NCBI RefSeq assembly: GCF_002831565.1
Contig: NZ_CP025096.1
Span: 2,767,027 to 2,831,026 of the forward strand
DNA from: Spirosoma pollinicola
Lineage (GTDB): Bacteria > Bacteroidota > Bacteroidia > Cytophagales > Spirosomataceae
Direction of reading: 5' to 3'
Length of the DNA stretch: 64,000 bases
Position numbers and translations under genes: made by a program
The notes under the pieces: model-generated
Seen by the model: the letters and a program-made list of their open reading frames with translations, nothing else
Databases searched by the model: none
Told to the model about the DNA's origin: nothing
Part shown: one piece after another, positions 25,930-35,801 of the stretch
How positions within the stretch are numbered: position 1 is the first letter of the stretch
Layout: each line of letters starts with the position of its first letter

Positions 25930-27214
25930 GTGGCTACTCATGTTCTTGCTTGTACCCGACAGCATCTTGCTGTCGGCGGGAAAATCACATATTGATATCA
26001 CTCGCCGACAGCAAGATGCTGTCGGGTACCTACTCCGTCCCGATCGTGTTTTCGATGGCGAAACTATGCACGAAAGCTGGGTAGTACGGGTGAAAGGTGA
26101 CAAGATAGAAGCCGTTGGCTCAGCTAATTCCGTTTCGGCAACGGGTGTTGAAGTCGTCGATCTGAAAGGGATGACTCTGATGCCCGGACTCATCGAGGGC
26201 CATTCGCATTTACTGTTGCATCCCTATAATGAAACACCTTGGGATGATCAGGTATTGAAAGAAGCCCGGTCGCTGCGGGTAGCGCGGGCCACCGTTCATG
26301 CACAGAAAACGCTGATGGCGGGTTTCACCACTGTGCGCGACTTGGGTACAGAAGGGGCCGAGTACGATGATGTGGGATTGAAACAAGCCATCAATCAGGG
26401 TATTATTCCCGGCCCGCGCATGATGATTGTGACAAAGGCACTCATTGCCACCGGTAGTTATGGACCAAAAGGATTTAGCCCGGATATTACTGCGCCACAG
26501 GGAGCCGAAGAGGCCGATGGACACGACGCGCTGATTCAGGCCGTTCGGCGGCAGATCGGCAAAGGGGCCGATGCCATAAAAATCTATGCCGATTACCGGT
26601 GGGGGCTGATGGCCGAAGCCCGCCCAACGTTCACGCTCGACGAGTTAAAGCTTATTGTGGAGGTGGCCCGGAGCAGTGGCCGGGGCGTGGTTGCCCATGC
26701 CGGTACGGCAGAGGGTATGCGCCGGGCTATCCTGGCCGGTTGCGAAACCGTAGAGCATGGTGACGCCGGAACCCCCGAAATCTTTGCGCTTATGAAACAA
26801 CAGGGTACCGCTCTTTGTCCTACACTGGCCGCTGGCGACGCGATCAGTCAGTACCGGGGTTGGAAAAAAGGACAAGACCCGGAGCCCGAACGGATGAAAC
26901 AAAAACGAGCAACCTTCAAACAGGCACTGGACGCGGGCGTAACCATTTGCGCCGGGGGCGATGTAGGGGTGTTTAGCCACGGCGATAATGCCCGTGAATT
27001 GGTGCTCATGGTCGACTATGGTATGAAACCACTGGATGTAATGCGCTCAGTCACGTCAACTAATGCCGATGTATTTCACCTTGCCGACCGGGGGCGGGTT
27101 CGTACCGGTTTACTGGCCGATCTGGTAGCTGTAGATGGCGATCCAACCCGAACAATTACCGACGTTCAACGGATACGAATGGTTATGAAAGGAGGTACTT
27201 TCTTTAAACGATAA
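25916..27214 (+). CDS. Amidohydrolase with a REPIN-encoded N-terminal segment
   Basis: Protein of 432 residues of the amidohydrolase superfamily (imidazolonepropionase/Xaa-Pro dipeptidase-like): PGLIEGHSHLLLHP with the HxH metal motif, TVRDLGTEG, VVAHAGTAEGMRRAI, GCETVEHGD and AGGDVGVFSHGDN. The ATG lies inside the 3' end of the RAYT gene (14-base overlap). The first 12 residues, MTLNKWLLMFLL, look like the start of a signal peptide. Residues 13-38 are encoded by REPIN A3, and the conserved enzyme begins at YLLRPDRVFDGE. The reading frame is continuous across the repeat. Whether this N-terminus still exports the protein is uncertain; the hydrophobic stretch MFLLVPDSILLSA may serve. The substrate is unknown. 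Confidence 0.8.
   Translation: MTLNKWLLMFLLVPDSILLSAGKSHIDITRRQQDAVGYLLRPDRVFDGETMHESWVVRVKGDKIEAVGSANSVSATGVEVVDLKGMTLMPGLIEGHSHLLLHPYNETPWDDQVLKEARSLRVARATVHAQKTLMAGFTTVRDLGTEGAEYDDVGLKQAINQGIIPGPRMMIVTKALIATGSYGPKGFSPDITAPQGAEEADGHDALIQAVRRQIGKGADAIKIYADYRWGLMAEARPTFTLDELKLIVEVARSSGRGVVAHAGTAEGMRRAILAGCETVEHGDAGTPEIFALMKQQGTALCPTLAAGDAISQYRGWKKGQDPEPERMKQKRATFKQALDAGVTICAGGDVGVFSHGDNARELVLMVDYGMKPLDVMRSVTSTNADVFHLADRGRVRTGLLADLVAVDGDPTRTITDVQRIRMVMKGGTFFKR
25951..26029. repeat. REPIN A3, inside the 5' end of the amidohydrolase gene
   Basis: Inverted REP units identical to those of A1 (outer TGTACCC and GGGTAC) with a different spacer. It lies 22 bases past the RAYT stop and is read in frame as VPDSILLSAGKSHIDITRRQ and a few more residues of the amidohydrolase. 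Confidence 0.85.
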
Positions 27215-27481
27215 CCGGCAAACTTATTGAAGTTTCTTTAAGTTACATGTTAATACAAACGTAACATGGCTTTTTTTGTACCATTTCATCTGTCGTTTAG
27301 GTTTTTGGACTAATTTCGCCCGACCGATTCGCTTGTACGTTGGGCTCGCTCGGTTACCATGCTTCAGTATTATAACTGCTGTATTGGCTCTGATAAAATG
27401 GGCTTCCTTTTTGAAGAGGCATCCCTGGGTTCAACAAATACCTAATTCATTATTTCTGATTACTCTACCCTTATTTTTTGT

Positions 27482-28765
27482 ATGGCAAACTCCGCTGAAT
27501 TAACCGTCGATGGTAAAACGTATTCATTTCCAACCCTAGAGGGAACTGAACATGAAAAAGCCTTCGACATCTCGAACCTTCGTGATCAGACTGGCTACGT
27601 TACCTTAGACCGTGGTTATAAAAACACCGGTGCCACAAAAAGTGCCATCACCTTTCTGGATGGTGAATTAGGCATTCTGCAATATCGGGGGTATTCTATT
27701 GAAGATTTGGCTGCCAAAGCGTCGTTTTTGGAAGTTGCCTATCTGTTGATTTATGGTGAACTCCCAACTCAGGAAGAGTTTACCAAATTTGAAACGTCAA
27801 TTCGTCGCCATACGCTGGTAAATGAGGACATGCGGAAAATCTTCGATGGTTTTCCGGTTAAAGCCCACCCAATGGGTGTTCTGTCGTCGCTGGTAAGTGC
27901 TATGAGTGCTTTTTACCCCGATTTGGAGGGTGGTAAAGAAGACAATACCGATCAGCACATTATCCGGTTGCTGGCTAAGCTGCCAACCATTGCCACCTGG
28001 TCTTACAAGCGGGCGCTGGGACATCCGGTCAATTATCCTAAAAATACCCTCGACTACATTCCGAACTTCCTGAACATGATGTTCTCGTTGCCAGTCGAAG
28101 ACTATAAAGTTGATCCGGTTGTTGCCGAAGCCCTGAACGTATTGTTGATCCTGCATGCCGACCATGAGCAAAACTGTTCGACATCGACGGTACGGCTTGT
28201 GGGTTCGTCGCAGGCTAATCTTTATTCGTCTATTTCGGCGGGTATCAGCGCCTTATGGGGACCGTTACACGGTGGCGCCAACCAGGAAGTAATTGAAATG
28301 CTTGAAGATATCAAAGCCGATGGTGGCGATGTATCCAAGTATATTGACATGGCCAAAAATGCCAAAACAACGGGTTTCCGTCTGTTTGGATTCGGCCACC
28401 GGGTGTACAAAAACTTTGACCCCCGCGCTAAAATCATCAAGAAGGCTGCGGATGACGTGCTGTCTAAACTTGGTGTCAACGATCCTATTCTCGAAATAGC
28501 CAAAGGTCTGGAAGAAGCCGCATTGAACGACGAGTACTTCGTGTCGCGCAAACTGTACCCGAACGTCGATTTCTATTCGGGTATCATCTACCGGGCACTG
28601 GGGATTCCAACGAACATGTTTACGGTTATGTTTGCCATTGGCCGGTTACCGGGCTGGATTGCACAGTGGAAAGAAATGCGTGAAACGAAAGAACCAATCG
28701 GTCGGCCACGCCAAATATACACGGGTTCTACACTACGTGAATTTGTTCCACTTGAAAAGCGATAG
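27482..28765 (+). CDS. gltA: Citrate synthase
   Basis: Protein of 427 residues, the length of hexameric (type II, NADH-sensitive type) citrate synthases. It contains the N-terminal beta-rich domain (KTYSFPTLEGTEHEKAFDIS), RGYSIEDLA, and the catalytic set HADHEQNCSTSTVRLVGSS, GPLHGGANQEVIEML and GFGHRVYKNFDPRA. It condenses acetyl-CoA and oxaloacetate at the entry of the TCA cycle in the cytoplasm. It sits alone, between the amidohydrolase and the second RAYT. The 267 bases before it hold no gene that I can support; a TAATTTCG at about 27311 resembles a -7 box. Confidence 0.97.
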   Translation: MANSAELTVDGKTYSFPTLEGTEHEKAFDISNLRDQTGYVTLDRGYKNTGATKSAITFLDGELGILQYRGYSIEDLAAKASFLEVAYLLIYGELPTQEEFTKFETSIRRHTLVNEDMRKIFDGFPVKAHPMGVLSSLVSAMSAFYPDLEGGKEDNTDQHIIRLLAKLPTIATWSYKRALGHPVNYPKNTLDYIPNFLNMMFSLPVEDYKVDPVVAEALNVLLILHADHEQNCSTSTVRLVGSSQANLYSSISAGISALWGPLHGGANQEVIEMLEDIKADGGDVSKYIDMAKNAKTTGFRLFGFGHRVYKNFDPRAKIIKKAADDVLSKLGVNDPILEIAKGLEEAALNDEYFVSRKLYPNVDFYSGIIYRALGIPTNMFTVMFAIGRLPGWIAQWKEMRETKEPIGRPRQIYTGSTLREFVPLEKR

Positions 28766-28770
28766 TTCTT

Positions 28771-28848
28771 GTGTAGTACCGACCGTCCCGGTCGGGTGTG
28801 AACGAGAGACATAACTGTCATCTTACTCACACCCGACCGGGACGGTCC
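28771..28848. repeat. REPIN B1, associated with the second RAYT
   Basis: Two inverted REP units; each has GTACC and a hairpin CCGACCG-TCC-CGGTCGG. The left unit with its flank (28771-28801) is a perfect 31-base inverted copy of the right end of REPIN B2 (29590-29620). The spacer (GAGACATA, then CTGTCATCT) is shared with B2. It starts a few bases after the gltA stop. A fainter third copy may exist at 28856-28893. Confidence 0.85.
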
Positions 28849-28894
28849 ATTTTACGTGGGTGTGACGGTAACAAGGTGTAGCTGTCTTACACAT

Positions 28895-29539
28895 ATGGAA
28901 CCCGAAGTATACCGCCGTAAGCTCCCTCACATTCAGCCTCTCTTAGGGACATTCTTCGTTACATATCGACTTCACAATTCCATACCTGTGCATGTGAAAC
29001 AGCAACTTCTTGACAAATTTCAAGCCGAGAAAGCGCGTGTAATAAGACTAGAAAATCATTCCATCAAAATAATTGATGAACTGAACAGACGGTACTTTGG
29101 TCAATTTGATGCATTGCTGGACTTGTGTGCTTACTGTCCCGCTTACTTATTGGATAATGGAGTGGCACAGATAGTCACGGACTCTTTGCATTTTTGGAAT
29201 GACGAGAGAATCGACTTGATTGCTTATTGTATTATGCCTAATCACGTTCATGCGGCTTTTACACTCATTACAGAAACAACCAAATCGGGAAGGGCAAACT
29301 CATTAAAACAGTTAATGCACTCAATCAAAAGCTATTCGGCACACGAAGCCAACAAGGTACTAAAAGTAAATGGTGACTTTTGGGAGGAGGAAACCTATGA
29401 CCGGCTGGTGCGTGATTCAGATGAGTTACGTCGTATTGTGCGTTATATATTGACAAATCCAGTCAAGGCTGGTTTATGTTGTGATTGGAAAAATTGGAAG
29501 TGGACTTACATAAATCCAGAATATGATGAATTCTCATAA
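28895..29539 (+). CDS. REP-associated tyrosine transposase (RAYT), intact
   Basis: Protein of 214 residues from the ATG at 28895 (MEPEVYRRKLPHIQPL). Y1_Tnp/TnpA-REP features: GTFFVTYRLHNSIP, RYFGQFDALLD, the HUH motif MPNHVHAAF, LMHSIKSYSAHEANKVL, WEEETYDRLVRDSDELRRIV, and the presumed catalytic Tyr in RYILTNPVKAGLC. It is close to the broken RAYT 3 kb upstream (RxKLPHIQPLxGTFFVT in both), but its flanking repeats are of a different family, as expected if each enzyme recognises its own REP. The 850-base unit 28771-29620 is bounded by 31-base perfect inverted repeats. The gene is intact and could be active. Confidence 0.9.
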   Translation: MEPEVYRRKLPHIQPLLGTFFVTYRLHNSIPVHVKQQLLDKFQAEKARVIRLENHSIKIIDELNRRYFGQFDALLDLCAYCPAYLLDNGVAQIVTDSLHFWNDERIDLIAYCIMPNHVHAAFTLITETTKSGRANSLKQLMHSIKSYSAHEANKVLKVNGDFWEEETYDRLVRDSDELRRIVRYILTNPVKAGLCCDWKNWKWTYINPEYDEFS

Positions 29540-29540
29540 A

Positions 29541-29620
29541 ACCGACCGTCTCAGTCAGGTGTGAAAAAGAGACATAGCTGTCATCTGACTCACACCCGAC
29601 CGGGACGGTCGGTACTACAC
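29541..29620. repeat. REPIN B2, right flank of the second RAYT
   Basis: The left unit is worn (CCGACCGTCTCAGTCAGG at 29542-29559), the right unit is intact (29590-29620), and the spacer matches B1. It starts two bases after the RAYT stop and ends 13 bases before the recA stop on the other strand. Confidence 0.8.
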
Positions 29621-29633
29621 TAAAACTTTAAGC

Positions 29634-30728
29634 TTAATCGTCGATTTCACCTTCGTCGTCCTCGGCAGTAGCGGCAAGGACAGGGTCAAGAAGAATATCG
29701 TCATCGACGGCAATTTTTGCCCGAATCTTGCCTTCGATTTCACCCATCAATTCTGGGTTGTCAAGAAGCAGTTCTTTAACGGCATCGCGGCCCTGCGCCA
29801 GGCGACTGGTGCCATACGAGAACCAGGAACCCGATTTCTTAACAATCTCCATTTCAACAGCCAGATCAAGGATCTCACCAACTTTGGAGATACCCAGGCC
29901 GTACATAATGTCGAACTCAACAACTTTGAAAGGAGCCGCCAGTTTGTTTTTGACAACCTTTACTTTTGTGCGGTTACCAATGATATTATCGGCACCCTCT
30001 TTAATCTGGCCAATGCGTCGGATATCCAAACGAACCGATGCATAGAATTTCAGCGCGTTACCACCAGTTGTCGTTTCGGGGTTACCGAACATAACACCGA
30101 TTTTTTCACGAAGCTGGTTGATGAAGATGCAACAGCAACCCGTTTTGTTGATGGTGCCTGTTAATTTCCGTAACGCCTGCGACATCAAACGAGCCTGAAG
30201 ACCCATTTTGCTCTCGCCCATTTCGCCTTCGATCTCAGCCTTTGGTACAAGGGCTGCCACGGAGTCAATAACGATAATATCAATAGCGCCTGAACTAATC
30301 AGGTGTTCGGCGATTTCAAGGGCTTGTTCGCCGTTATCAGGCTGCGAGATAAGCAGGTTTTTAACGTCGATACCAAGTTTCTCGGCATAAACCCGGTCGA
30401 AAGCGTGCTCAGCGTCAATAAATGCGGCCAAACCACCGGCTTTCTGCGCTTCTGCAATTGCGTGCAGGGTCAGTGTGGTTTTACCGGATGATTCTGGTCC
30501 ATAAATTTCAACAACACGACCCCGTGGTAAGCCACCGATACCGAGGGCTAAGTCCAGACCCAGCGAACCGGTCGAGATAACGGGAACATCAACGACTTTG
30601 CTTTCGCTCAGGCGCATGACTGTGCCTTTACCGAACGCTTTATCCAGTTTTTCGATGGTCGTTTGAAGTGCTTTTAATTTACTGTCATTAGCAGATGCTG
30701 TGGCTTGCGCCGTATCTGATTTTGCCAT
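29634..30728 (-). CDS. recA: Recombinase RecA
   Basis: Protein of 364 residues from the ATG at 30728 ([17 protein letters not shown]); a longer open frame to 30857 has no family support. Key parts are FGKGTVMRL, Walker [24 protein letters not shown], Walker [13 protein letters not shown], loop [20 protein letters not shown] and [22 protein letters not shown]. The acidic tail ends [11 protein letters not shown]. RecA forms filaments on single-stranded DNA for homologous recombination and SOS induction. No LexA-type box is evident in the short upstream region. It is convergent with the RAYT, REPIN B2 filling the gap. Confidence 0.97.
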   Translation of the reverse strand: MAKSDTAQATASANDSKLKALQTTIEKLDKAFGKGTVMRLSESKVVDVPVISTGSLGLDLALGIGGLPRGRVVEIYGPESSGKTTLTLHAIAEAQKAGGLAAFIDAEHAFDRVYAEKLGIDVKNLLISQPDNGEQALEIAEHLISSGAIDIIVIDSVAALVPKAEIEGEMGESKMGLQARLMSQALRKLTGTINKTGCCCIFINQLREKIGVMFGNPETTTGGNALKFYASVRLDIRRIGQIKEGADNIIGNRTKVKVVKNKLAAPFKVVEFDIMYGLGISKVGEILDLAVEMEIVKKSGSWFSYGTSRLAQGRDAVKELLLDNPELMGEIEGKIRAKIAVDDDILLDPVLAATAEDDEGEIDD

Positions 30729-30847
30729 GTTAGGATGGTTGTTTAAACAGATAAAATTACCCAAAAATGGGCAGATTACCAAATGAGTTTTGAAAATAGT
30801 TAAGGCTTTTGGATGCCTTTTCTGCTCGATAATTCTGGCACGAAAAG

Positions 30848-30887
30848 AGCCCGTCAACTGTCTCGTTTTCAGACTGTTTGATGGGCT
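30848..30887 (-). terminator. Candidate intrinsic terminator before recA
   Basis: AGCCCGTCAA (30848-30857) pairs with TTGATGGGCT (30878-30887) with one G-U, and the minus strand then reads CTTTTCG. It lies 18 bases after the stop of the preceding minus-strand gene. Confidence 0.55.
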
Positions 30888-30904
30888 GCTTAGTCTCCAT
30901 TTGC

Positions 30905-31411
30905 TTACAGGGTCGAATCAGCGGTAGCTGGTTGCTGAACGGGAGCCGGTTGCTGGCTCTGGGGCTGCGTTTGTTGCGGCTGAGCCGGTTGCTGCTGCCC
31001 TTGCTGATAGCCCGGATAAGCTGATGAATCACTGTAGGGACGAGCGGGCGGACCAACTATTTCGACCGATGTGATGTAATATTTTGTTTCGCCGTTCCAG
31101 GGAAATTTCAGGATTTTTTCTTCGTAGTGCAGCGTAACACGCTGACCGGTTTTGACCGCCTGCGTAACCTGAGCGGCTACAGCATCGTCTTTTACCGAAA
31201 AATCAAAATACTGGGGTGTCAGCGAGCCGGTTTCTCCCGAAAAGCCACCTACGTTCAATACACCCTCGTAGGTTTTGAAAACGAAGCCACGGCGGCTGAA
31301 TTTGGAAACTGTTCCGGCACGTTCGCCATCACTATAACTCCAACCGGTAAGCGCATATAACAGACCGAAAACAACTAATAAGAAAAACAAAAAATATAAA
31401 AGCCCTCGCAT
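30905..31411 (-). CDS. Conserved Bacteroidota membrane-anchored hypothetical protein
   Basis: Protein of 168 residues. One N-terminal membrane span (residues 4-22, [18 protein letters not shown]) is followed by [28 protein letters not shown], which is conserved across Bacteroidota (often misnamed as a phosphogluconate dehydrogenase), and [19 protein letters not shown]. The last 45 residues are low-complexity Gln/Pro ([16 protein letters not shown]). The function is unknown; the part after the membrane span would be outside the cytoplasm. It precedes recA on the same strand but is separated by a terminator-like hairpin. Confidence 0.75.
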   Translation of the reverse strand: MRGLLYFLFFLLVVFGLLYALTGWSYSDGERAGTVSKFSRRGFVFKTYEGVLNVGGFSGETGSLTPQYFDFSVKDDAVAAQVTQAVKTGQRVTLHYEEKILKFPWNGETKYYITSVEIVGPPARPYSDSSAYPGYQQGQQQPAQPQQTQPQSQQPAPVQQPATADSTL

Positions 31412-31641
31412 AGGTATAGTTGGTTTAGTGGCAACTCATGAGCACACAAATAGACAACATTTTCTGATAACTTCTGTTTCAGGACACTGTAGACAATGAA
31501 TTATTCATTAAGTAACACACCAATCCTGCTCCAGTTCTAAAGTTTTGACCTGTTTTGCGTTACTTTGCGGCTGGTTAGCTAGCGAGTCTAACAACTTGGT
31601 AGTCAAACCCGATAAACCGGTACGCCGGAACGATAAAATAG

Positions 31642-32952
<1,311 letters not shown>

Positions 32953-32958
32953 ATGTAA

Positions 32959-33031
32959 AATGCATAATGAGTAATGTATAACAAAACAGATGTAGAAACC
33001 ACTGTTCATTAAACATTACTCATTATGCATT
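32959..33031. repeat. A+T-rich long inverted repeat between eno and the DivIC-like gene
   Basis: Perfect 19-base arms, AATGCATAATGAGTAATGT at 32959-32977 and its inverse at 33013-33031, with a 35-base spacer. The repeated TAATG words resemble the repeats at 33354-33424. Confidence 0.65.
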
Positions 33032-33041
33032 AATTAGCCTC

Positions 33042-33353
33042 ATGCTAAACCGTCTTCTCCGTTACGGGCGCAATTTCTACGTCGCCACTGGCTTAGTGCT
33101 GCTGGGGTGGATGACGTTTTTCGACGCGAATGATCTGACAACCCAGATTCGTAACTGGTGGAAACTACGTGAGCTGGATGGAGAGGCCAGCTATTACCAG
33201 GCTAAAATTAAAGCTGTTCAGACCGAACGTAGAGAAGTGCTTGGTAATGATCGCCTTCGGGAGAAATTCGCCCGCGAAAAATACCTGATGAAAAAGCCTG
33301 GCGAAGATGTGTTTGTCATTGTCGATGAACAGAATGAACCACTAGAAAAATGA
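33042..33353 (+). CDS. Septum formation initiator (FtsB/DivIC) family protein
   Basis: Protein of 103 residues: a short basic N-terminus, one membrane span (residues 14-29, VATGLVLLGWMTFFDAN), then a coiled coil (LRELDGEASYYQAKIKAVQTERREVLG) and the C-terminal globular motif EKFAREKYLMKKPGEDVFVI. This is the layout of FtsB/DivIC, which joins FtsL and FtsQ in the divisome. Position next to eno is common for this family in many bacteria. I give no symbol because FtsB and DivIC are not separable by eye. Confidence 0.88.
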   Translation: MLNRLLRYGRNFYVATGLVLLGWMTFFDANDLTTQIRNWWKLRELDGEASYYQAKIKAVQTERREVLGNDRLREKFAREKYLMKKPGEDVFVIVDEQNEPLEK

Positions 33354-33424
33354 TGAATAATGCCTAATGGATAATTAATAATGCTGACTCGGTTCACCGT
33401 TAATTATTCATTAGGCATTATTCA
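33354..33424. repeat. A+T-rich long inverted repeat after the DivIC-like gene
   Basis: Arms of 25 bases (33354-33378 and 33400-33424) differ at one position; spacer 21 bases. It starts right after the stop codon of the DivIC-like gene and ends nine bases before the next ATG. Confidence 0.65.
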
Positions 33425-33433
33425 TTGTCCATT

Positions 33434-33967
33434 ATGATAAACGTCCTCTTCGTTTGTTACGGTAATATATGCCGGTCGCCGGTTGCGGAAGGGGTGTTCC
33501 GAATGCTGGTTGCCGAAGCCGGATTGGATAAGCAGATTCAGGCCGATTCAGCGGGTACCGCTTCCTTTCATATCGGTCAGTTGTCAGACCGTCGAACCCG
33601 TGAAAATGCGCTTGAACATGGTTTGACACTTACGCACCGTGCCCGTCGTTTAATTGGTGAAGACTTGGCTCAGTTTGACTATTTCGTAGCTATGGACGAA
33701 ACAAATCTGGAAGCCATCGAAAAGCTAAATTATAGAAGCACAGGGCTTTATACGAACGACACCATCTTTTTACTTCGTGAATTCGACCCGGATGTAAGCG
33801 ACCAGCCCAACGTGCCGGACCCATACTACGAAGGCCCCGAAGTTTTTGAGGAAGTTTACCAGATTACCCTTCGCTGTTGTCGTCAATTGCTTATGTATTT
33901 GGTTCAGCAGCATAATCTTAATGAGCGAAAGAGTGAACCGGAACGCCGGACCGGAGCGAAAGAGTGA
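33434..33967 (+). CDS. Low-molecular-weight protein tyrosine phosphatase
   Basis: Protein of 177 residues from the ATG at 33434 (MINVLFVCYGNICRSP). The phosphate-binding loop CX5RS is Cys8-Arg14-Ser15; the general acid is in VPDPYYEGPEVFEEVY. SAGTASFHIGQ and RARRLIGEDLAQFDYFVAMD are further family motifs. It hydrolyses phosphotyrosine or related small phosphate esters; in bacteria it often opposes tyrosine kinases of polysaccharide export. The last 15 residues (NERKSEPERRTGAKE) are encoded by the left arm of an inverted repeat and are not part of the conserved fold. Confidence 0.92.
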   Translation: MINVLFVCYGNICRSPVAEGVFRMLVAEAGLDKQIQADSAGTASFHIGQLSDRRTRENALEHGLTLTHRARRLIGEDLAQFDYFVAMDETNLEAIEKLNYRSTGLYTNDTIFLLREFDPDVSDQPNVPDPYYEGPEVFEEVYQITLRCCRQLLMYLVQQHNLNERKSEPERRTGAKE

Positions 33968-34022
33968 GCCACATGATTTCGCTCTTTCACTCCGGTCCGG
34001 CGTTCCGGTGCGCTCTTTCGCT
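33923..34022. repeat. Paired-hairpin repeat overlapping a coding 3' end (family G)
   Basis: The left arm (33923-33959) lies in the last codons of the phosphatase gene and the right arm (about 33988-34022) follows its stop. Each holds CCGG-4-CCGG. The edges are tandem GCTCTTTC units that continue toward 34033, ending just before the gpmI ATG. Confidence 0.65.
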
Positions 34023-34040
34023 CTTTCGCTCTTTATTTTT

Positions 34041-35618
34041 ATGGACAAAAAAGTAATTCTCATCATTCTCGACGGCTGGGGCATTCCGCTCAAGCCCGAA
34101 GTATCGGCTATCGAAGCGGCTCACACGCCGTTTATGAACTCGCTTTATCCCAAATACCCGAATAGTAAGCTGGAAGCGTCTGGATTAGCCGTTGGGCTTC
34201 CGGCTGGCCAGATGGGAAACTCCGAAGTTGGCCACATGAATCTTGGTGCCGGTCGGGTGGTGTATCAGGATTTAGTCAAAGTAAACAAGGCTGTAGAAGA
34301 GCACACGCTGGACAAAGAGCCCGTATTGGTCGATGCCCTGGCCTATGCTAAAACAAATGGCAAAAAGGTACATTTTATTGGTCTGGTGTCTGACGGTGGT
34401 GTTCACGCCCACATCGATCATATAAAAGGCTTGCTGTCGATTGCCCAGGCGCAGGGATTGACCGATGTGTTTGTTCATGCCTTTACAGATGGACGAGACA
34501 CCGACCCTAAAGGGGGCGTTGATTATCTTGCCGATTTACAGGCACATATGGCCGTGTCGACCGGGCAGATTGCCAGTGTTATTGGTCGCTATTACGCTAT
34601 GGATCGGGATAACCGATGGGAGCGGGTTAAGATAGCCTACGATGCAATGGTGAAAGGCGAAGGCGAGAAAATTGTTGCTGCCGACGTAACAAAGGCGTTG
34701 CAGACCTCCTACGATGCTGGCGTTACAGATGAATTTATCAAGCCGCTTATTGTTACCAATGCCGATGGTTCGCCTGTGGCTGTTATCGAGGAGGGCGATG
34801 TGGTTCTGTGTTTCAACTTCCGCACCGACCGGGGGCGCGAAATCACCCAGGCCCTCACGCAGAAGGATTTCCCGGAGCAGGGAATGACGAAATTATCGTT
34901 GAATTACATCACCATGACCAACTACGACAGTGAGTTTGTTGACGTGAAGGTAATTTTCGATAAAGACAACCTGCAAAATACCCTGGGCGAAGTTATTGCC
35001 GGGGCAGGTCGGAAACAGATTCGGATTGCCGAAACCGAGAAATATCCCCACGTTACCTTCTTTTTCTCGGGTGGTCGTGAGGAACCTTTTACGGGCGAAA
35101 AGCGACTGTTATGTCCGTCGCCAAAAGAAATGACCGTTCTTGACGAACATGGCGTAGAAATAACCATTCCGGTGAAAACCTACGATATGAAGCCTGAAAT
35201 GGCGGCTTATGACATTCGGAATGCGATTATTCCGGAGTTGGAGAGCGAAGAGCCGGACTTTATCTGTCTCAACTTCGCCAACACCGATATGGTAGGCCAC
35301 ACGGGTGTATTTGACGCGGTAGTCAAAGCCGCCGAAACCGCTGACGCCTGCGCTCAGGCTGTTACCGAAGCTGCTCTGGCTCATGGTTACACAACAATCA
35401 TTATTGCCGATCATGGTAATGCCGAGTTTATGGCCAATGAGGATGGGTCACCCAACACGGCCCATACCACCAATTTAGTGCCCTGTATTTTGATTGATAA
35501 AGATTATCATCCAACCTTGAAAGACGGTAAACTCGCTGACATTGCCCCAACGATTTTACACTTAATGGGTATTCCCCAACCCACCGAAATGGGTGGTGTA
35601 AGCTTAATTGTAGAGTAG
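34041..35618 (+). CDS. gpmI: 2,3-bisphosphoglycerate-independent phosphoglycerate mutase
   Basis: Protein of 525 residues from the ATG at 34041 (MDKKVILIILDGWG); the longer frame to 33846 runs through the phosphatase gene and repeat and is rejected. It is an alkaline-phosphatase-fold mutase: metal-site Asp11 in DGWG, the phosphoserine Ser61 in GQMGNSEVGHMNLGAG, DGRDTDPKGG, FNFRTDRGRE, NFANTDMVGHTG and IADHGNAE. It interconverts 3- and 2-phosphoglycerate using manganese, supplying eno, located 1.1 kb upstream on the same strand. Confidence 0.97.
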   Translation: MDKKVILIILDGWGIPLKPEVSAIEAAHTPFMNSLYPKYPNSKLEASGLAVGLPAGQMGNSEVGHMNLGAGRVVYQDLVKVNKAVEEHTLDKEPVLVDALAYAKTNGKKVHFIGLVSDGGVHAHIDHIKGLLSIAQAQGLTDVFVHAFTDGRDTDPKGGVDYLADLQAHMAVSTGQIASVIGRYYAMDRDNRWERVKIAYDAMVKGEGEKIVAADVTKALQTSYDAGVTDEFIKPLIVTNADGSPVAVIEEGDVVLCFNFRTDRGREITQALTQKDFPEQGMTKLSLNYITMTNYDSEFVDVKVIFDKDNLQNTLGEVIAGAGRKQIRIAETEKYPHVTFFFSGGREEPFTGEKRLLCPSPKEMTVLDEHGVEITIPVKTYDMKPEMAAYDIRNAIIPELESEEPDFICLNFANTDMVGHTGVFDAVVKAAETADACAQAVTEAALAHGYTTIIIADHGNAEFMANEDGSPNTAHTTNLVPCILIDKDYHPTLKDGKLADIAPTILHLMGIPQPTEMGGVSLIVE

Positions 35619-35639
35619 TGCCGACCGTCCCGGTCGGGC
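35614..35639. repeat. Solitary REP unit of family B
   Basis: A single REP with the hairpin CCGACCG-TCC-CGGTCGG preceded by GTG (GTA in the RAYT-flanking copies), starting at the gpmI stop codon. It is 6 kb from the intact RAYT and has no inverted partner nearby. Confidence 0.75.
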
Positions 35640-35658
35640 GAAGAAACGTTTACTGTAG

Positions 35659-35741
35659 CATGGAGTGGTACTCCGTGCAGCCGTAGGCTAATTTGTAGCT
35701 CAACAATGTTAGCCTACGGCAGCACGGAGTACCACTCCATG
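35659..35741. repeat. Paired-hairpin repeat (REPIN-like, family C)
   Basis: Two 32-base inverted arms (35659-35690 and 35710-35741) differ at one base, with a 19-base spacer. Each carries a small hairpin GGAGT-GGT-ACTCC. It lies directly after the solitary family B REP, so two unrelated families share this gap. Confidence 0.7.
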
Positions 35742-35748
35742 TTATAAT

Positions 35749-35783
35749 AAAAATGCCGCTCCGAATCTCGGAGCGGCATTTTT
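35749..35783. terminator. Bidirectional intrinsic terminator between gpmI and sucB
   Basis: A perfect 16-bp stem (35749-35764 with 35768-35783, loop ATC) has AAAAA and TTTTT at its ends, so it can act on both convergent genes. Confidence 0.85.
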
Positions 35784-35801
35784 ATTGTAAAACTTTACAG
35801 A

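Noticed and set aside
27276-27503. 75-codon open frame before citrate synthase
   Set aside because: It overlaps the gltA start in another frame and has no recognisable pattern; the region is better read as a leader.
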